Assembly: GCA_021371935.1 (NCBI GenBank)
Contig: JAJFVF010000002.1
Coordinates: 124,001-188,000 of the forward strand
From: a bacterium
GTDB taxonomy: Bacteria; Armatimonadota; UBA5829
Reading direction: 5' to 3'
DNA length: 64,000 nt
The translations under genes were made by a program, and so were the position numbers. The notes beneath the pieces are model-generated. The model was given only the letters and a program-made list of their open reading frames with translations. It was not told the DNA's origin and made no database searches. Positions 24,794 to 34,625 of the stretch are shown here, piece by piece (within the stretch, counting starts at the first letter, position 1; each line of letters starts with the position of its first letter).

Positions 24794-25855
24794 TTATTGG
24801 GCGTCGGCGACAAATTGCGCCACTAAATCTCCCACTTCTGTGGTTGAGTAGCCCATCTTGCCCGCGCTCATGCTCTTGAGCTTGCTGCCTGTGACATAGG
24901 CGATTGCTTTGTCTATCAAATCCGCAGCTTTCTGCTCTCCAAGAGTTTCCAGCATCATCTGAACTGCGCCGATTGCAGCAAGTGGATTGATGACGTTCAT
25001 GCCCGTATACTTGGGCGCAGAACCGCCGATAGGCTCGAACATAGACACACCCTCGGGGTTGATGTTGCCGCCCGCTGCTATGCCCATGCCACCCTGAGTC
25101 ATTGCGCCGAGGTCGGTGATGATGTCACCGAACATATTGTCCGTGACAATTACGTCGAACCACTCCGGGTTCTTGACCATCCACATGGTTGTCGCATCCA
25201 CATGAGCATAGTCTGTGGTGATGTCGGTGTATTCCTTGCCCACTTCGTGGAATGCCCGCTCCCAAAGGTCGAAGGCATAGGTCAAGACGTTTGTCTTGCC
25301 GCATAGGGTCAGTTTTTTGTCCTTGTTGCGCTTGCGAGCATATTCAAACGCATAACGGATGCATCTTTCGACGCCCTTGCGAGTGTTGATCGACTCCTGC
25401 ACCGCCACTTCATCGGCTGTGCCCTTCTTGAGAACACCTCCCGCGCCTGCATACAAACCCTCAGTGTTCTCGCGCACGACCACATAGTCTATATCCGCAG
25501 GACCTTTATCCTTCAAGGGTGTCTCGACACCGGGATAGAGCTTGACAGGGCGGAGGTTGATATACTGATCCAGGCCGAACCGCAGAGCAAGCAGGATGCC
25601 CTTTTCGAGTATGCCCGGTTTGACATCCGGATGGCCTATTGCGCCCAGATAGATGGCGTCGAATTTCTTCATCTCATCTACCGCAGTGGCAGGCAGAACT
25701 TCGCCCGTGCGTATATATCGGTCGCCGCCCCAGTCGTATTCGACTGTTTCATACTTGAAACCAAGCTTATGGCTTGCGGCCTCGAGAACTTTTAGTCCTT
25801 CTCTGACGACTTCCGGCCCAGTGCCGTCACCGCCGAGAACTGCTATCTTATGCAT
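24794..25855 (-). CDS. leuB: 3-isopropylmalate dehydrogenase-type enzyme
   Basis: NAD-linked beta-decarboxylating dehydrogenase of 353 residues, most likely the leucine-pathway enzyme. Motifs: [48 protein letters not shown] and the cofactor loop [13 protein letters not shown], then [15 protein letters not shown] lies upstream of ATG 25855. No leuA, leuC or leuD lies nearby. Homoisocitrate or tartrate/malate dehydrogenase activity in this broad family cannot be excluded. Confidence 0.85.
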   Translation of the reverse strand: MHKIAVLGGDGTGPEVVREGLKVLEAASHKLGFKYETVEYDWGGDRYIRTGEVLPATAVDEMKKFDAIYLGAIGHPDVKPGILEKGILLALRFGLDQYINLRPVKLYPGVETPLKDKGPADIDYVVVRENTEGLYAGAGGVLKKGTADEVAVQESINTRKGVERCIRYAFEYARKRNKDKKLTLCGKTNVLTYAFDLWERAFHEVGKEYTDITTDYAHVDATTMWMVKNPEWFDVIVTDNMFGDIITDLGAMTQGGMGIAAGGNINPEGVSMFEPIGGSAPKYTGMNVINPLAAIGAVQMMLETLGEQKAADLIDKAIAYVTGSKLKSMSAGKMGYSTTEVGDLVAQFVADAQ

Positions 25856-25977
25856 GCAATTTCCTCCTGCATTGGTATCGTGAACATGAGTTTTACCAAC
25901 TCCGCAGAGTACTTAATCGGCAATACGATCGATTCCTTCCTAGAGGTGAATCAGGTAGACATTCGCTGAGGAAATAG

Positions 25978-26008
25978 GGTATCGGCCTGCAGCAAGCAAA
26001 CCGATACC
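25978..26008. terminator. hairpin downstream of PpiC gene
   Basis: GGTATCGG / CCGATACC, eight base pairs, without a T-run; lies just past the lipoprotein gene stop. Confidence 0.4.
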
Positions 26009-26026
26009 TTATATAGTTAATGGCAA

Positions 26027-27025
26027 TTATTTCTTTGCAGGTTTCTGAGCTTTCGGCGTCACCTTTTTGGGTGTGGGAGAAGGCATCGCCAGAGGAGATG
26101 TCTCAGGCGGGTTGTTTATTGTGGCAGCCACATCTTGAAGATACGGAATATCGATCGTGATCTTGGCTGCCTTCTTCTTATCATTAAGCTCTTGGGTGAA
26201 TTTGGGGTCCATCTGAGACTTCTGCAGCGCCGCAGCATCTTCCACTTCAGACTTTACGTCCTTTAGCTTCAGGTCTGATTTGGGCTGTGACTGAGTCACC
26301 TTCATAATGGCATAGTTTGTAGGCATGCCGGTCTGCCCAAATGAGAATACCTTGCTTACTTCGCCGATTTTGGTATTCTTGGCAGCGTCGGTCAGTTCTT
26401 TGGGCATTCCCTGCTGGTCTTCGGCTATCCATATCTCAATAGGACCGCCGCCCATAGAAAATCTCTTGTCACCATACTCAGCAGACGCTTCGTCAAAACT
26501 CTTGCCACCCTTAATTGCTTTGGCGGCATCCTCAACCATTTTCTTGTCGGGGTTAATTATCAGCGCCACATATTTGCGCGGACCATGAACATAGCGCTGC
26601 TTCATCATCTCGTAAGCCGACTTTAACTCGCTGTCAGTTACCTTTGATACTTTTTTTGCAAGATTTATCCGCGCCTGCATTGCAGTGAGTTCAGACTTGA
26701 TTGCATCTTCACCAAGGAGCTTGGCCTGGCGATCATACACTCCATCGCGCTTAAGAATTTCGATCTGCTTGTTGATCTGATCCTGCTTTGGAGCGACACC
26801 TTCGTCCTTCGCCCATTTCAGAACAATATCTTGTTCAATCAGGCTGGTCAGCACATCCCGACCCGCCCTCCGGCTGGTCATATCCAAATACGCTGAAGCA
26901 GGTATACCCTGGCCGTTAACGGTGGCGACCGTTGCGGGGACATCAGCAACATTGCAGCTCTTGCCACAGCCGGTGAGAATCAGTGCAACACCGGCAACGG
27001 CTACCCAAATGGCGGCTTTTTTCAT
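26027..27025 (-). CDS. SurA/PpiC-like lipoprotein chaperone
   Basis: 332 residues with a lipoprotein signal peptide (cleavage before the Cys in ILTGCGKSC). Residues about 28-135 form a SurA-like N-terminal helical domain (VNGQGIPASAYLD..LIEQDIVLKWAKDEGV); about 150-260 form a parvulin domain (GGKSFDEASAEYGD, GGGPIEIW, GEVSKVFSF). Parvulins isomerise prolyl bonds of exported proteins. The C-terminus is Pro/Lys-rich. Probably anchored outside the inner membrane or in an outer membrane. Confidence 0.85.
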   Translation of the reverse strand: MKKAAIWVAVAGVALILTGCGKSCNVADVPATVATVNGQGIPASAYLDMTSRRAGRDVLTSLIEQDIVLKWAKDEGVAPKQDQINKQIEILKRDGVYDRQAKLLGEDAIKSELTAMQARINLAKKVSKVTDSELKSAYEMMKQRYVHGPRKYVALIINPDKKMVEDAAKAIKGGKSFDEASAEYGDKRFSMGGGPIEIWIAEDQQGMPKELTDAAKNTKIGEVSKVFSFGQTGMPTNYAIMKVTQSQPKSDLKLKDVKSEVEDAAALQKSQMDPKFTQELNDKKKAAKITIDIPYLQDVAATINNPPETSPLAMPSPTPKKVTPKAQKPAKK

Positions 27026-27154
27026 TGTGTTTGTATTATCTCCTTATATATGCGATGTTTGGTTATTGAGTACAACCGAAGTATTAGTTAAATGACGTCA
27101 ATATTCCTGCCTGCCTGAGCAAAAACTACCCGGCACACCACAGGTTCAAACAAA

Positions 27155-28102
27155 CTATATGTAATCCACCCTGGTCCTCTCTCTGCTTGAAAGAAATTTG
27201 TCTACCGCAAGCGCAGCAACAACCCCTTCACCGGCTGCTATTATGGCTTGTTTTGGATGCAGGCATGTGACATCGCCAACTGCATAAACACCCGGCAGAC
27301 TGGTGGCGTAATTACAATCGACCTCTATGCATCCTTCCGATTGAAGCTTCAATGAGCCTCCAAGAAAATCAGTTATAGGAGCACTTCCCGATAAAAGCAT
27401 AAATATTCCTTCAAGGGACAGTGTTGATTCTATGCCTGTCTTGTCGTTTACGATGATGCCTGCTACAGTCTGCTCGCCAACAATTTGTTTGACGCTAAGA
27501 CCAACGTGGGTTACGACATTTGGCGTGGACATGATCTCTTCAAGCAGTTCTGAAGTGCCCTTGAGGCGGCTCATCGGCGTAATAAGATGGACGATTTTTG
27601 CAAATCGAGCAAGGAACAATGCCTCTTCCAGCACGACGTCGTTGTGACCAACCACCGCAGCCACTTTGTCTTTGAAAAATGCAGCATCGCAGGTGACACA
27701 ATAGCTGACACCTCTACCGATAAAATTTTCTTCGCCCAGGATTTTTTCATGCCTGCCCAGAGAACCGGTCGCGATAACAGCCGTGCGACCATGATATGTG
27801 CCCGCCGGAGTATAGAATGTTTTGGTCTCGGAGATCAGATCGACCGCCATTACAGCACTTTTGGAATAATTGGCACCAAAGTGCATAGCCTGGTCCCTAA
27901 TCGTGTCCAACAACTCCGAACCGGGCACAGGTCCCTTTACACCCGGATAGTTCTCGATCTTGGCGGTCGATGCCAGTGCGCCTGCGCCGGGTGCACGATC
28001 GAGCACCAGTGTATGGAGCTTGGCACGCGCCGTATATAGAGCACATGATAGGCCGGCCGGACCGCCGCCGATTACCACAACGTCGTATGCGTCATCATCC
28101 AT
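27155..28102 (-). CDS. thioredoxin reductase-like flavoprotein with altered pyridine-nucleotide motif
   Basis: 315 residues with two nucleotide-binding domains. FAD site VVIGGGPAGLSCALYTAR (about 9-26) and the final AVGDVT motif are normal, and the redox pair C135-V-T-C138-D matches TrxB. In the second domain the usual GGGDSA reads VGHNDVV (151-157), and the HRR segment that grips NADPH phosphate is replaced by ITPMSRLKG. So it may use NADH, ferredoxin or another donor, as in ferredoxin-dependent flavin reductases. No thioredoxin gene is adjacent. Confidence 0.85.
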   Translation of the reverse strand: MDDDAYDVVVIGGGPAGLSCALYTARAKLHTLVLDRAPGAGALASTAKIENYPGVKGPVPGSELLDTIRDQAMHFGANYSKSAVMAVDLISETKTFYTPAGTYHGRTAVIATGSLGRHEKILGEENFIGRGVSYCVTCDAAFFKDKVAAVVGHNDVVLEEALFLARFAKIVHLITPMSRLKGTSELLEEIMSTPNVVTHVGLSVKQIVGEQTVAGIIVNDKTGIESTLSLEGIFMLLSGSAPITDFLGGSLKLQSEGCIEVDCNYATSLPGVYAVGDVTCLHPKQAIIAAGEGVVAALAVDKFLSSRERTRVDYI

Positions 28103-28142
28103 AGTTTTGAGTATACCCCTATACGACTACCATACACAAAAA

Positions 28143-28167
28143 CGGCGAGTGGATAATCCACTCGCCG
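28143..28167. terminator. bidirectional terminator
   Basis: CGGCGAGTGG / CCACTCGCCG, ten perfect pairs. On the minus strand it is followed by TTTTT. It lies between the 737-codon gene and the flavoprotein gene. Confidence 0.85.
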
Positions 28168-28192
28168 AAAACATTTGAGCATGACTAGTTTA

Positions 28193-30406
28193 TTACCATT
28201 TCAAGGTTATGTTGCGCTCTCCGGGACGGCACTGCATCAGCGTGACATAATACACGCCGTTTTTCACCTCCTGAGAGACCGTGCATGATTTGCCATCCAC
28301 AATAATCTCTTTCGGTGAACTCCGCAATACGAACATGGTCTTTTGTCCTGCAAGCAGTTCGATCTCCGCTCTGCCTGATCCGTCTATGAGCTTTCGCATG
28401 CACAAGGCGCCCTGCACGTCGTAAAATTTGGACCTTCGTCCGACCACTCTGTAAAGTTTGAACGAATGTGGCGCAATTTTTATATCGGCCTCACCATCGG
28501 CAAGCAAGCGCTCTTCCCGAACGTCCCACAGGTTTGCTCGACCGGGTTTGCCTACGGCGTAACCTTCAGTATCCGATACATTGCTTATTATAAGGTAGTC
28601 GGCAGCATTTACCGTCCAAAGAATTCCTTCGCTGCATAAATCCATGAGCAGATTGGATGCACTCACTTCACGAAGCACATATTTTATCGCTTTTTCAGCC
28701 ATAGAAGCGGTGTCAGCCGAAAGACCGAACCCACAAAAAACCGCAAGTGTGGAGCGGTCACGCCACTCTGCCACAACCGGAACCTTGTTATCCTCGACAT
28801 CCACTTCGTACAAAACGCTTGCACGCGAACCAAAAATGCGTCTTACATCTGCAACCTGCTTCACTTTAACAGGCTCATCCCCCAGAAAAGCCGAACGCCG
28901 TACGCGTGAAATGTCGCTCAGTTCAGCCGGTTCTTCAAAGGTAATGGTCATGCCCTCTTCTTGCCTGAGTCCTATCAGTTCGAGTATCCCAGGTTGTGAG
29001 AGAGCGCATGGCTGAGGGCCGGGCAGTGTTGGATCCGCATTAAAACCCTTCCCTGAACCGAATGTAATGGCAGCTCGCTTCTCAGAACTTTGCCACCAAT
29101 TCCTAATAACAAGCATCTGCTCAACACTCATTGGAAAATGCTCTTCAAAGATCAGCACCTGAACCTCGGGATGTTCCTCAAGGTCTTTATCAAGGGTATC
29201 CGCGTGGAATGTGAGCATTGGAATGTGGGCATCAAATGCTAACTGTTTTGCCAGAGCCAAATAATGCGAGAATACACTTTCATACGTCAAAGGCTCGACA
29301 TGCCTGGTGCCTGAGTAGGAAAAAACAAAAGCCACAGGCGATTGGGGGCGTCCGAGTCTTCGAGCAGCGTTCGCCGCCTCTACGAGCACTCCCTTGTGGG
29401 TGTCGTCTTCGCCATTACTTTGACCACACCACGGTTCTGTGAATCCGCATGGTGCCGCAGCCAGTGATGAGATTATCTTATCTTTGTATTGCTCAAAAGT
29501 AATTGGATTGCGCGAAGAGGAACAATGGTCTGTTGGATCGCTAAGGGCAATTACGTCCTTTCCCAGCGCATGAGCAAGTATCTCGATATAGCTGAACTTG
29601 CTTGAAACAGATGGTTGATCTCCAGTTACTAAAAAATCGAGGCCGTCAATTTTCGTAATGCGTCCAATATTGCAACAGTTGTTGAGGGCAGCATCGGGAT
29701 CATTTTCGGCAGGGATAAAGGATTGAGGTATCACTCCCGCTTTTTTTGCGCCTATTGACTTCGCATGAGCAATCAAATCAGTGTAAAACTCTTCGACAAC
29801 TCGCGCTTTCGCACTTTGAACCATTAGATATTCAGTGCTTTCCTCTCGGGAGAGCGGATACTTTACATCAGGATTATCTGTAGTATATTTAGTGTAAAAG
29901 CGATCGCTGGAACCGGGAATATCGACTTTGAACATTGGCTTGTCAAAAACCACATAGTCAAAACCATATTGCCTCACAAACAACGTCGTCAGCTCTTTGA
30001 GATATTCCTTCCAAGCATCGGATGCAAATGAAGCAAAAAAGCCGCTATCTTTACATTTTATGGGGTTGTTTTCGATGTCATATTGGGCTTCATCTATTCC
30101 AACTCTGTCTCCAGCGCAGATGGTGGATTGTATTTGCACGCATGCAGGATAACCGCGTTTATGTGCTTCGGTGACGAATCCTGAATATGAATCCTTGAGG
30201 ATGTCGACAACATCGTCGTAGGGATATGCATCAAAAATGCTATAGGCAATTTCAAATCCCCACCGATCGAGGTCGTCGAAATACTTCAGCTTTTGATCGG
30301 CATCCGCCACTTGTTGTGGCCGTACCGGCAATGCATTCATGACCAGCCCCCCGGAGTAAATACCACGCACAGCATTGTTGTGAAACAAGAATATACCGTT
30401 TCGCAC
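28193..30406 (-). CDS. putative TIM-barrel glycoside hydrolase-like protein
   Basis: 737 residues, no signal peptide. The N-terminal 350 residues alternate strands and helices like a TIM barrel (FEIAYSIFDAYPYDD, YGFDYVVFDKPMF, KAGVIPQSFIP, IDGLDFLVTGDQPS). About 365-480 resembles the GATase-like domain that follows the barrel in beta-galactosidase-type enzymes (VLIFEEHFPMSVEQM). The rest is beta-rich with a C-terminal sandwich. Catalytic acids are not assigned; an acidic pair could lie in VFDKP and EPWCGQSNGEDD. Start GTG 30406 lacks a strong ribosome site; ATG further in (GLVMNALP) is an alternative. Substrate unknown. Confidence 0.5.
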   Translation of the reverse strand: MRNGIFLFHNNAVRGIYSGGLVMNALPVRPQQVADADQKLKYFDDLDRWGFEIAYSIFDAYPYDDVVDILKDSYSGFVTEAHKRGYPACVQIQSTICAGDRVGIDEAQYDIENNPIKCKDSGFFASFASDAWKEYLKELTTLFVRQYGFDYVVFDKPMFKVDIPGSSDRFYTKYTTDNPDVKYPLSREESTEYLMVQSAKARVVEEFYTDLIAHAKSIGAKKAGVIPQSFIPAENDPDAALNNCCNIGRITKIDGLDFLVTGDQPSVSSKFSYIEILAHALGKDVIALSDPTDHCSSSRNPITFEQYKDKIISSLAAAPCGFTEPWCGQSNGEDDTHKGVLVEAANAARRLGRPQSPVAFVFSYSGTRHVEPLTYESVFSHYLALAKQLAFDAHIPMLTFHADTLDKDLEEHPEVQVLIFEEHFPMSVEQMLVIRNWWQSSEKRAAITFGSGKGFNADPTLPGPQPCALSQPGILELIGLRQEEGMTITFEEPAELSDISRVRRSAFLGDEPVKVKQVADVRRIFGSRASVLYEVDVEDNKVPVVAEWRDRSTLAVFCGFGLSADTASMAEKAIKYVLREVSASNLLMDLCSEGILWTVNAADYLIISNVSDTEGYAVGKPGRANLWDVREERLLADGEADIKIAPHSFKLYRVVGRRSKFYDVQGALCMRKLIDGSGRAEIELLAGQKTMFVLRSSPKEIIVDGKSCTVSQEVKNGVYYVTLMQCRPGERNITLKW

Positions 30407-30513
30407 TTACTGACAAAATCTGACGTAAGATATATGTGTGCTTTCCGTGCCTTGGTGACAACTCAGACTAATTTTGTCGATAACTTGCTCTGCAAGCCCA
30501 AGGCTGTAAACTA

Positions 30514-30542
30514 ATTATACACTAACGCAACCGTTAAGTCTA
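30514..30542 (-). promoter_or_regulatory. promoter for the putative glycosidase
   Basis: Minus strand TAGACT, 17 bases, TATAAT (perfect -10). Would give a leader of about 100 bases. Confidence 0.6.
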
Positions 30543-30823
30543 CATTATCCGCTATAAAAGCCCATCATGAGGCATTGTCATGGCCTGTTCGCGAATACAT
30601 GGACGCAACCGGCATTCATTACACAAATACTCGAAAGCGCTAGTCCTTACCCACACATCAACTGCAGATGTTGCCTACTTGACGACATATGTGACTACAT
30701 TAGCAACTTCATACACGCTACGTCGACAACAATTACCAATGCTGCCCAACCCGAATCATTTCGGAGGGGAGATTGCCCAACTGCCCAGTCTTGAGGCATA
30801 TTAAGCATACTCAGTATTGCTGT

Positions 30824-30852
30824 ATTGTAAGTCTGAGTCACGCATTTGTCAA
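30824..30852 (-). promoter_or_regulatory. strong promoter without an adjacent gene
   Basis: Minus strand TTGACA (30852-30847), 17 bases, TACAAT (30829-30824). It fires into about 410 bases of gene-free sequence before 30406. Confidence 0.65.
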
Positions 30853-31361
30853 TAGCATAATTACTAAATAGCGTATTTTGTCTCAGCTTCAGCAAACTAT
30901 TCTCTTCTCGCCTACTTAATTCGACTTGTTCAACAATATAGCCCGACAAATAGTGACCATAACAGCGCTAATTCCATGCGTGGAAATGACTTGGGCAGAG
31001 AGAATTCCGGGGTTTCAACAAGGAAATATATCAAGAGTCTGATTATAGTCAAACAAATATCAGACCCAATGAGAAAGAAATCATGGCGTTGTCTGCAGTT
31101 TCTGTGTCCGACTTTCAATGGGTAATTGAAAGAGCATTTCAGAAATGAACATCTTTGACAGCCAATGCGAGCAAAACGCCATGGGCGAAGGGTGGACTAT
31201 GCCATCTGCCATACTCACACAAGCCTCCTCCTGATTGACCGTCGTGGAAATCGTATGCTTGTGCGGAATCATAAAATCCACGTCAGTAATTGATGAATTA
31301 CCTATAGTGAGCTTCTTTTGTGCCCAATAATACTATTAGTCCGCGTATGTGAGGATAATGG

Positions 31362-32777
31362 ATGACTGAAAATCGAAACGCACTGAGCTTGAAATATCGT
31401 TTGATATTTTATATATGTGGTTTTTCGTTTGCCACACTTTCTTACATTCTTGGTGTCTGGGCATACGGAGTTGAATCGGCTGACTGGGGATATCCAGAAG
31501 TCTACCGTATCCTACTTAACAACCTGCAGATTAACTTTCAGAGTCACTATCTCACTTTTTTCTCCTGGCAAATTATCTGCATAAGTATTGCAGGGATTAT
31601 TGGGCATCTCTTTGATATGGAAGTGTATCACAGACTGAAAGCTGAGCAGCGTGCCAACATAGACGGTCTGACCGATATATACAACCATCGCTACTTCCAG
31701 GAAAGACTGGCTAATGAGATCGAGAGAGCGAATCGCTATAGCAGACCGCTGTGCCTGATAATGCTCGACCTCGATAATTTCAAAATTTTCAACGATACCT
31801 GGGGGCACCAGGAAGGTGATAAGCTCTTAAAGTGGTTCGCTGATATTTGTGCAGGCTGCATTAGAAACATTGATATACTTGCCCGCTACGGCGGCGAAGA
31901 GTTCGTAATAATCTTGCCGGAAACCGAAGCCCAAGAAGCTCTTGAAGTCGCCGAAAGAATCAGGCATACAGTATCTAGGCGCAGCAAGGGTACGTTCGGC
32001 AACAATAAGCGAACGACCGTGAGCGCCGGTATTGCAGGTTTTCCATCTCAAGGCCAGACCCCTCATCAGCTTGTCCTTAATGCAGATGCTGCGCTGTATT
32101 ATGCCAAACAGCAGGGTAAGAACCGCTGTTTTGTGTATAGAGAAGAGTTTCACTGCTCATATCGAGCCAATCCCGGTCATGTGAAGCCGCTCTTGGACGA
32201 TGATGATATAAGTGCAATCGAAGCACTGGCTGCGATGGCAGATGCCAAGGACAGTCACAGCCGTGGGCATTCTCTATCTGTGATGAGCTTGTCTGTGACG
32301 CTTGCCGAATCAATCGGCATGTCTGCTGAAGAAATAAACAATCTCAAGATAGCTGCGTTGCTGCACGATATCGGTCGAATTGCCACGCCGGAGAAAATAC
32401 TGGAGAAATCAGAACCGCTTGAAGCCGATGAATGGCAGCAGATCGAAAACCAGCCGAAGCTGGGCTCTTGTATACTTAAGCGAATGCAGCAGATGAGTTC
32501 GATAGTGCCTGCTGTAAAGCATCACCATGAGCGCTATGACGGCAAAGGCTATCCTGCAAAGCTCGCCGGCAAGAATATACCTCTGCTTGCCCGCATTATC
32601 GCTATCACGGAAGCATTTGACGCCATGACCAGCAATCGTTCATACAGAAAAGCACTGACAGTTGATGAGGCAGTCAACGAGCTAAAAACCTGTGCGGGCA
32701 CACAGTTTGATCCCGACCTTGTAAAATTGTTTGTGGAGACAATTGAAAAACGAGGTTATAAAAAGGAAGCTGCTTAG
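31362..32777 (+). CDS. GGDEF and HD-GYP protein (c-di-GMP synthesis and breakdown)
   Basis: 471 residues: two N-terminal membrane helices (about 11-31 and 65-83), GGDEF domain (about 95-255) with intact catalytic RYGGEEF preceded by the inhibitory-site motif RNID five residues earlier, then an HD-GYP domain (about 285-465) with HDIGRIATPEKIL and HHHERYDGKGYP. Both halves look active, so the enzyme could make and hydrolyse c-di-GMP under different conditions. GAGG lies upstream of ATG 31362. The c-di-GMP riboswitch at 40256 is a possible reader of its product. Confidence 0.92.
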   Translation: MTENRNALSLKYRLIFYICGFSFATLSYILGVWAYGVESADWGYPEVYRILLNNLQINFQSHYLTFFSWQIICISIAGIIGHLFDMEVYHRLKAEQRANIDGLTDIYNHRYFQERLANEIERANRYSRPLCLIMLDLDNFKIFNDTWGHQEGDKLLKWFADICAGCIRNIDILARYGGEEFVIILPETEAQEALEVAERIRHTVSRRSKGTFGNNKRTTVSAGIAGFPSQGQTPHQLVLNADAALYYAKQQGKNRCFVYREEFHCSYRANPGHVKPLLDDDDISAIEALAAMADAKDSHSRGHSLSVMSLSVTLAESIGMSAEEINNLKIAALLHDIGRIATPEKILEKSEPLEADEWQQIENQPKLGSCILKRMQQMSSIVPAVKHHHERYDGKGYPAKLAGKNIPLLARIIAITEAFDAMTSNRSYRKALTVDEAVNELKTCAGTQFDPDLVKLFVETIEKRGYKKEAA

Positions 32778-32812
32778 CCAGCATTATGCGGGAAGCACAT
32801 AATCTGGGTTAG
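32775..32812. repeat. partial palindromic element P
   Basis: TAGCCAGCATTATGCG..ACATAATCTGGGTTA: a single hairpin related to one half of element P, with the GGDEF gene stop codon (TAG 32775-32777) as its first bases. Confidence 0.5.
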
Positions 32813-32818
32813 CTTGGC

Positions 32819-33148
32819 CTACCTTATAAAGTACGTGTGGTTGACTGCGTAAAACGAGACAGCGTAAATGCTGATGTAAGCACAAAGAGTGAGCCTGCCG
32901 ACCACACCTGCAAACACTGGATTGCGATGCCGCCGATACCACTCCATGACGATGACATATGCTCCAAGTGTGGCAATCTTTACGAGGACAAAAAACACAA
33001 TTCCCGCCTGCAACACTATTGCCATTATTGGGTTGACTTCCGTTGCTCGGCCGGTCGCAAACCAGAAGAGCGTTGTTATCAGATCCGCCATACCCACGAA
33101 CAGAATAGCCGCATTGACTGGAATTATTCGTGATTTCAAAGCTTCCAT
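32819..33148 (-). CDS. small integral membrane protein (DUF5658-like)
   Basis: 109 residues, about three hydrophobic helices. The pattern ADLITTLFWFATGRATEVNPIMA (Asp and Glu-x-Asn-Pro in and after helix 1) matches my memory of the DUF5658 family of uncharacterised membrane proteins. Convergent with the GGDEF gene. Function unknown. Confidence 0.65.
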   Translation of the reverse strand: MEALKSRIIPVNAAILFVGMADLITTLFWFATGRATEVNPIMAIVLQAGIVFFVLVKIATLGAYVIVMEWYRRHRNPVFAGVVGRLTLCAYISIYAVSFYAVNHTYFIR

Positions 33149-33208
33149 ACATTAAGAATATCACAATGCATATCGGTAATCCACTGACAAATCTACCTGG
33201 TTGAACAG

Positions 33209-33241
33209 AAAAAATACCCACCGATCATATGGACCGGTGGG
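33209..33241 (-). terminator. intrinsic terminator after hsp20
   Basis: Minus strand CCCACCG / CGGTGGG with an 11-base loop, then TATTTTTT. It is about 145 bases beyond the hsp20 stop. Confidence 0.75.
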
Positions 33242-33385
33242 CCCGCTTGAAGCTTAATCGCTCCCGCGGAAATCTAAAGCACTCGAAAGGAGAAGAAAGA
33301 TAGGTTTTATTGATATCGACAGCTGCCGACATCAATTAACAACCTGCTTTAGTTTCCCCCATGCGATCAAATGACAAACAAATAA

Positions 33386-33871
33386 TTATCCACTTTCTTC
33401 GACCTTGACTTTATGCTTTGCCGCCTCTTCTGCCTTAGGCATCACAACCTCAAGGACACCATGCTTATAATTCGCTTTTACCTCACCCGGTTTGACTTCA
33501 GCCGGCAGCGAGTAACAAACATGGAATGCGCCATAGCTTTGCTGGCGGACATGATATCTTTCACCGGGCTTTTCCTCCTCGGTCTTTCTCTCGCCAGAGA
33601 TTGTGATCGAGTCGCCGGTGACGTCAATATCTATATCGTCTTTGGTCATTCCAGGGATTGTTGCAGAAAGTATGAGTTCTTTATCCGTTTCTTTCATATC
33701 GACCTCCGGTGTGAACTCACCCAACTCCTTGAGCCACAGCCTCGGTGGTCGAACCATAGGAACACCGAAGAAGTTCCTGAACATCCGTTCCATATCCCTA
33801 AATGTGTTATATGGCTCAAATGTTTCCACTTCAGTCGGCTCTCTTCTGACGAGCGTTTTTTCACGTGCCAT
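33386..33871 (-). CDS. small heat-shock protein, Hsp20 family
   Basis: ATP-independent holdase. 161 residues: variable N-terminus, alpha-crystallin domain about 50-145 (FTPEVDMKETDKELILSATIPGM, ITISGERK), and conserved HGVLEVVMPK. ATG 33871 has GAGGTGA upstream. An inverted repeat ACTTGA-N11-TCAAGT lies about 100 bases upstream and might be a stress operator. Confidence 0.92.
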   Translation of the reverse strand: MAREKTLVRREPTEVETFEPYNTFRDMERMFRNFFGVPMVRPPRLWLKELGEFTPEVDMKETDKELILSATIPGMTKDDIDIDVTGDSITISGERKTEEEKPGERYHVRQQSYGAFHVCYSLPAEVKPGEVKANYKHGVLEVVMPKAEEAAKHKVKVEESG

Positions 33872-33969
33872 CACATCTCACCTCACATGTTTTCAAATTG
33901 CCTACAATTAATTAATACCCAACATGCTGATGAGCCAAACACATAATATTGCATTCAGGCAGTCTTTTT

Positions 33970-33992
33970 ACTTGATAGTATTTCACTCAAGT
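33970..33992. promoter_or_regulatory. inverted repeat upstream of hsp20
   Basis: ACTTGA, 11 bases, TCAAGT. Not the CIRCE operator. A role in heat-shock control is a guess from position. Confidence 0.3.
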
Positions 33993-34077
33993 GGCGTAAA
34001 GACTCTACCAATAAACATACTTTTGGAGTATTCTATAGTAGTCTTCACGGTCATAGGTATATGAGGGGTATGATACA

Positions 34078-34440
34078 TTGGTAAGCGCACTTTGGTTTTC
34101 CATTATTGGTTTTTTGGCAGGTATATCCAGCGGGTTGATCGGCATCGGTGGAGCAACCTTGGTCATCCCTGCATTGGTTTACTTTTTTAAGTTTTCGCAG
34201 CACAAGGCCCAGGGCACTACGCTGGCAATGATGATTCCGCCTATAGGGTTTCTAGCTGCATATGCCTACTACAAAGCTGGCCAAGTAGATGTAAAAGTGG
34301 CTGCCATTCTAGCAGTTGGTTTCTTTTTGGGTGGATATCTCGGTGCTAAGTTTGCAACCGGTATTCCAGATAATGTGCTCAAGAAACTATTCGGAGTCTT
34401 CCTGTTGATTGTTTCGCTCAGGATGATAATCAGCAAGTAG
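34078..34440 (+). CDS. half-size TauE/SafE-type transporter
   Basis: 120 residues with four hydrophobic helices. GISSGLIGIGGATLVIPAL and a second GGYLGAKFA are the signature of one TauE/SafE repeat; full-length proteins have two. So it probably works as a homodimer. Likely exports sulfite, sulfonate or another small anion. Start TTG 34078 with GAGGGG nine bases upstream. Confidence 0.85.
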   Translation: MVSALWFSIIGFLAGISSGLIGIGGATLVIPALVYFFKFSQHKAQGTTLAMMIPPIGFLAAYAYYKAGQVDVKVAAILAVGFFLGGYLGAKFATGIPDNVLKKLFGVFLLIVSLRMIISK

Positions 34441-34487
34441 GCTAAATGGGGAACCAGCCCGGTTACCAATGCGTATTTACAGGGGAT

Positions 34488-34518
34488 AAAAAAGTGGCCC
34501 GCCGAAATATCGACGGGC
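34488..34518 (-). terminator. hairpin with minus-strand T-run
   Basis: GCCCGTCG / CGGCGGGC (one G-U pair) followed on the minus strand by CACTTTTTT. No minus-strand gene ends here, so its role is unclear. Confidence 0.4.
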
Positions 34519-34625
34519 AAGGTATGTAACCACACACTCTTTCGAAGGAGAATCATTAGGATCTGTTGCATACGGCGTGCCAATCAGGCAGGTCGGTTTT
34601 TAATCAGGTTCTTATACCAGTATTT

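Larger units (their letters stand above)
30407..31361. other. 955-base stretch without a convincing gene
   Basis: Only short open frames with no ribosome sites or recognisable products occur here on either strand. It holds two minus-strand promoters (30514-30542 and 30824-30852). The plus-strand ribosome site GAGG for the GGDEF gene lies at its right end. Confidence 0.6.

Noticed and set aside
30567-31281. Several short open frames in the 955-base gap
   Set aside because: No ribosome sites, no domains, odd composition; judged chance frames.
33949-34020. CIRCE-type heat-shock operator upstream of hsp20
   Set aside because: The TTAGCACTC-N9-GAGTGCTAA sequence is absent; only an unrelated short inverted repeat is present.
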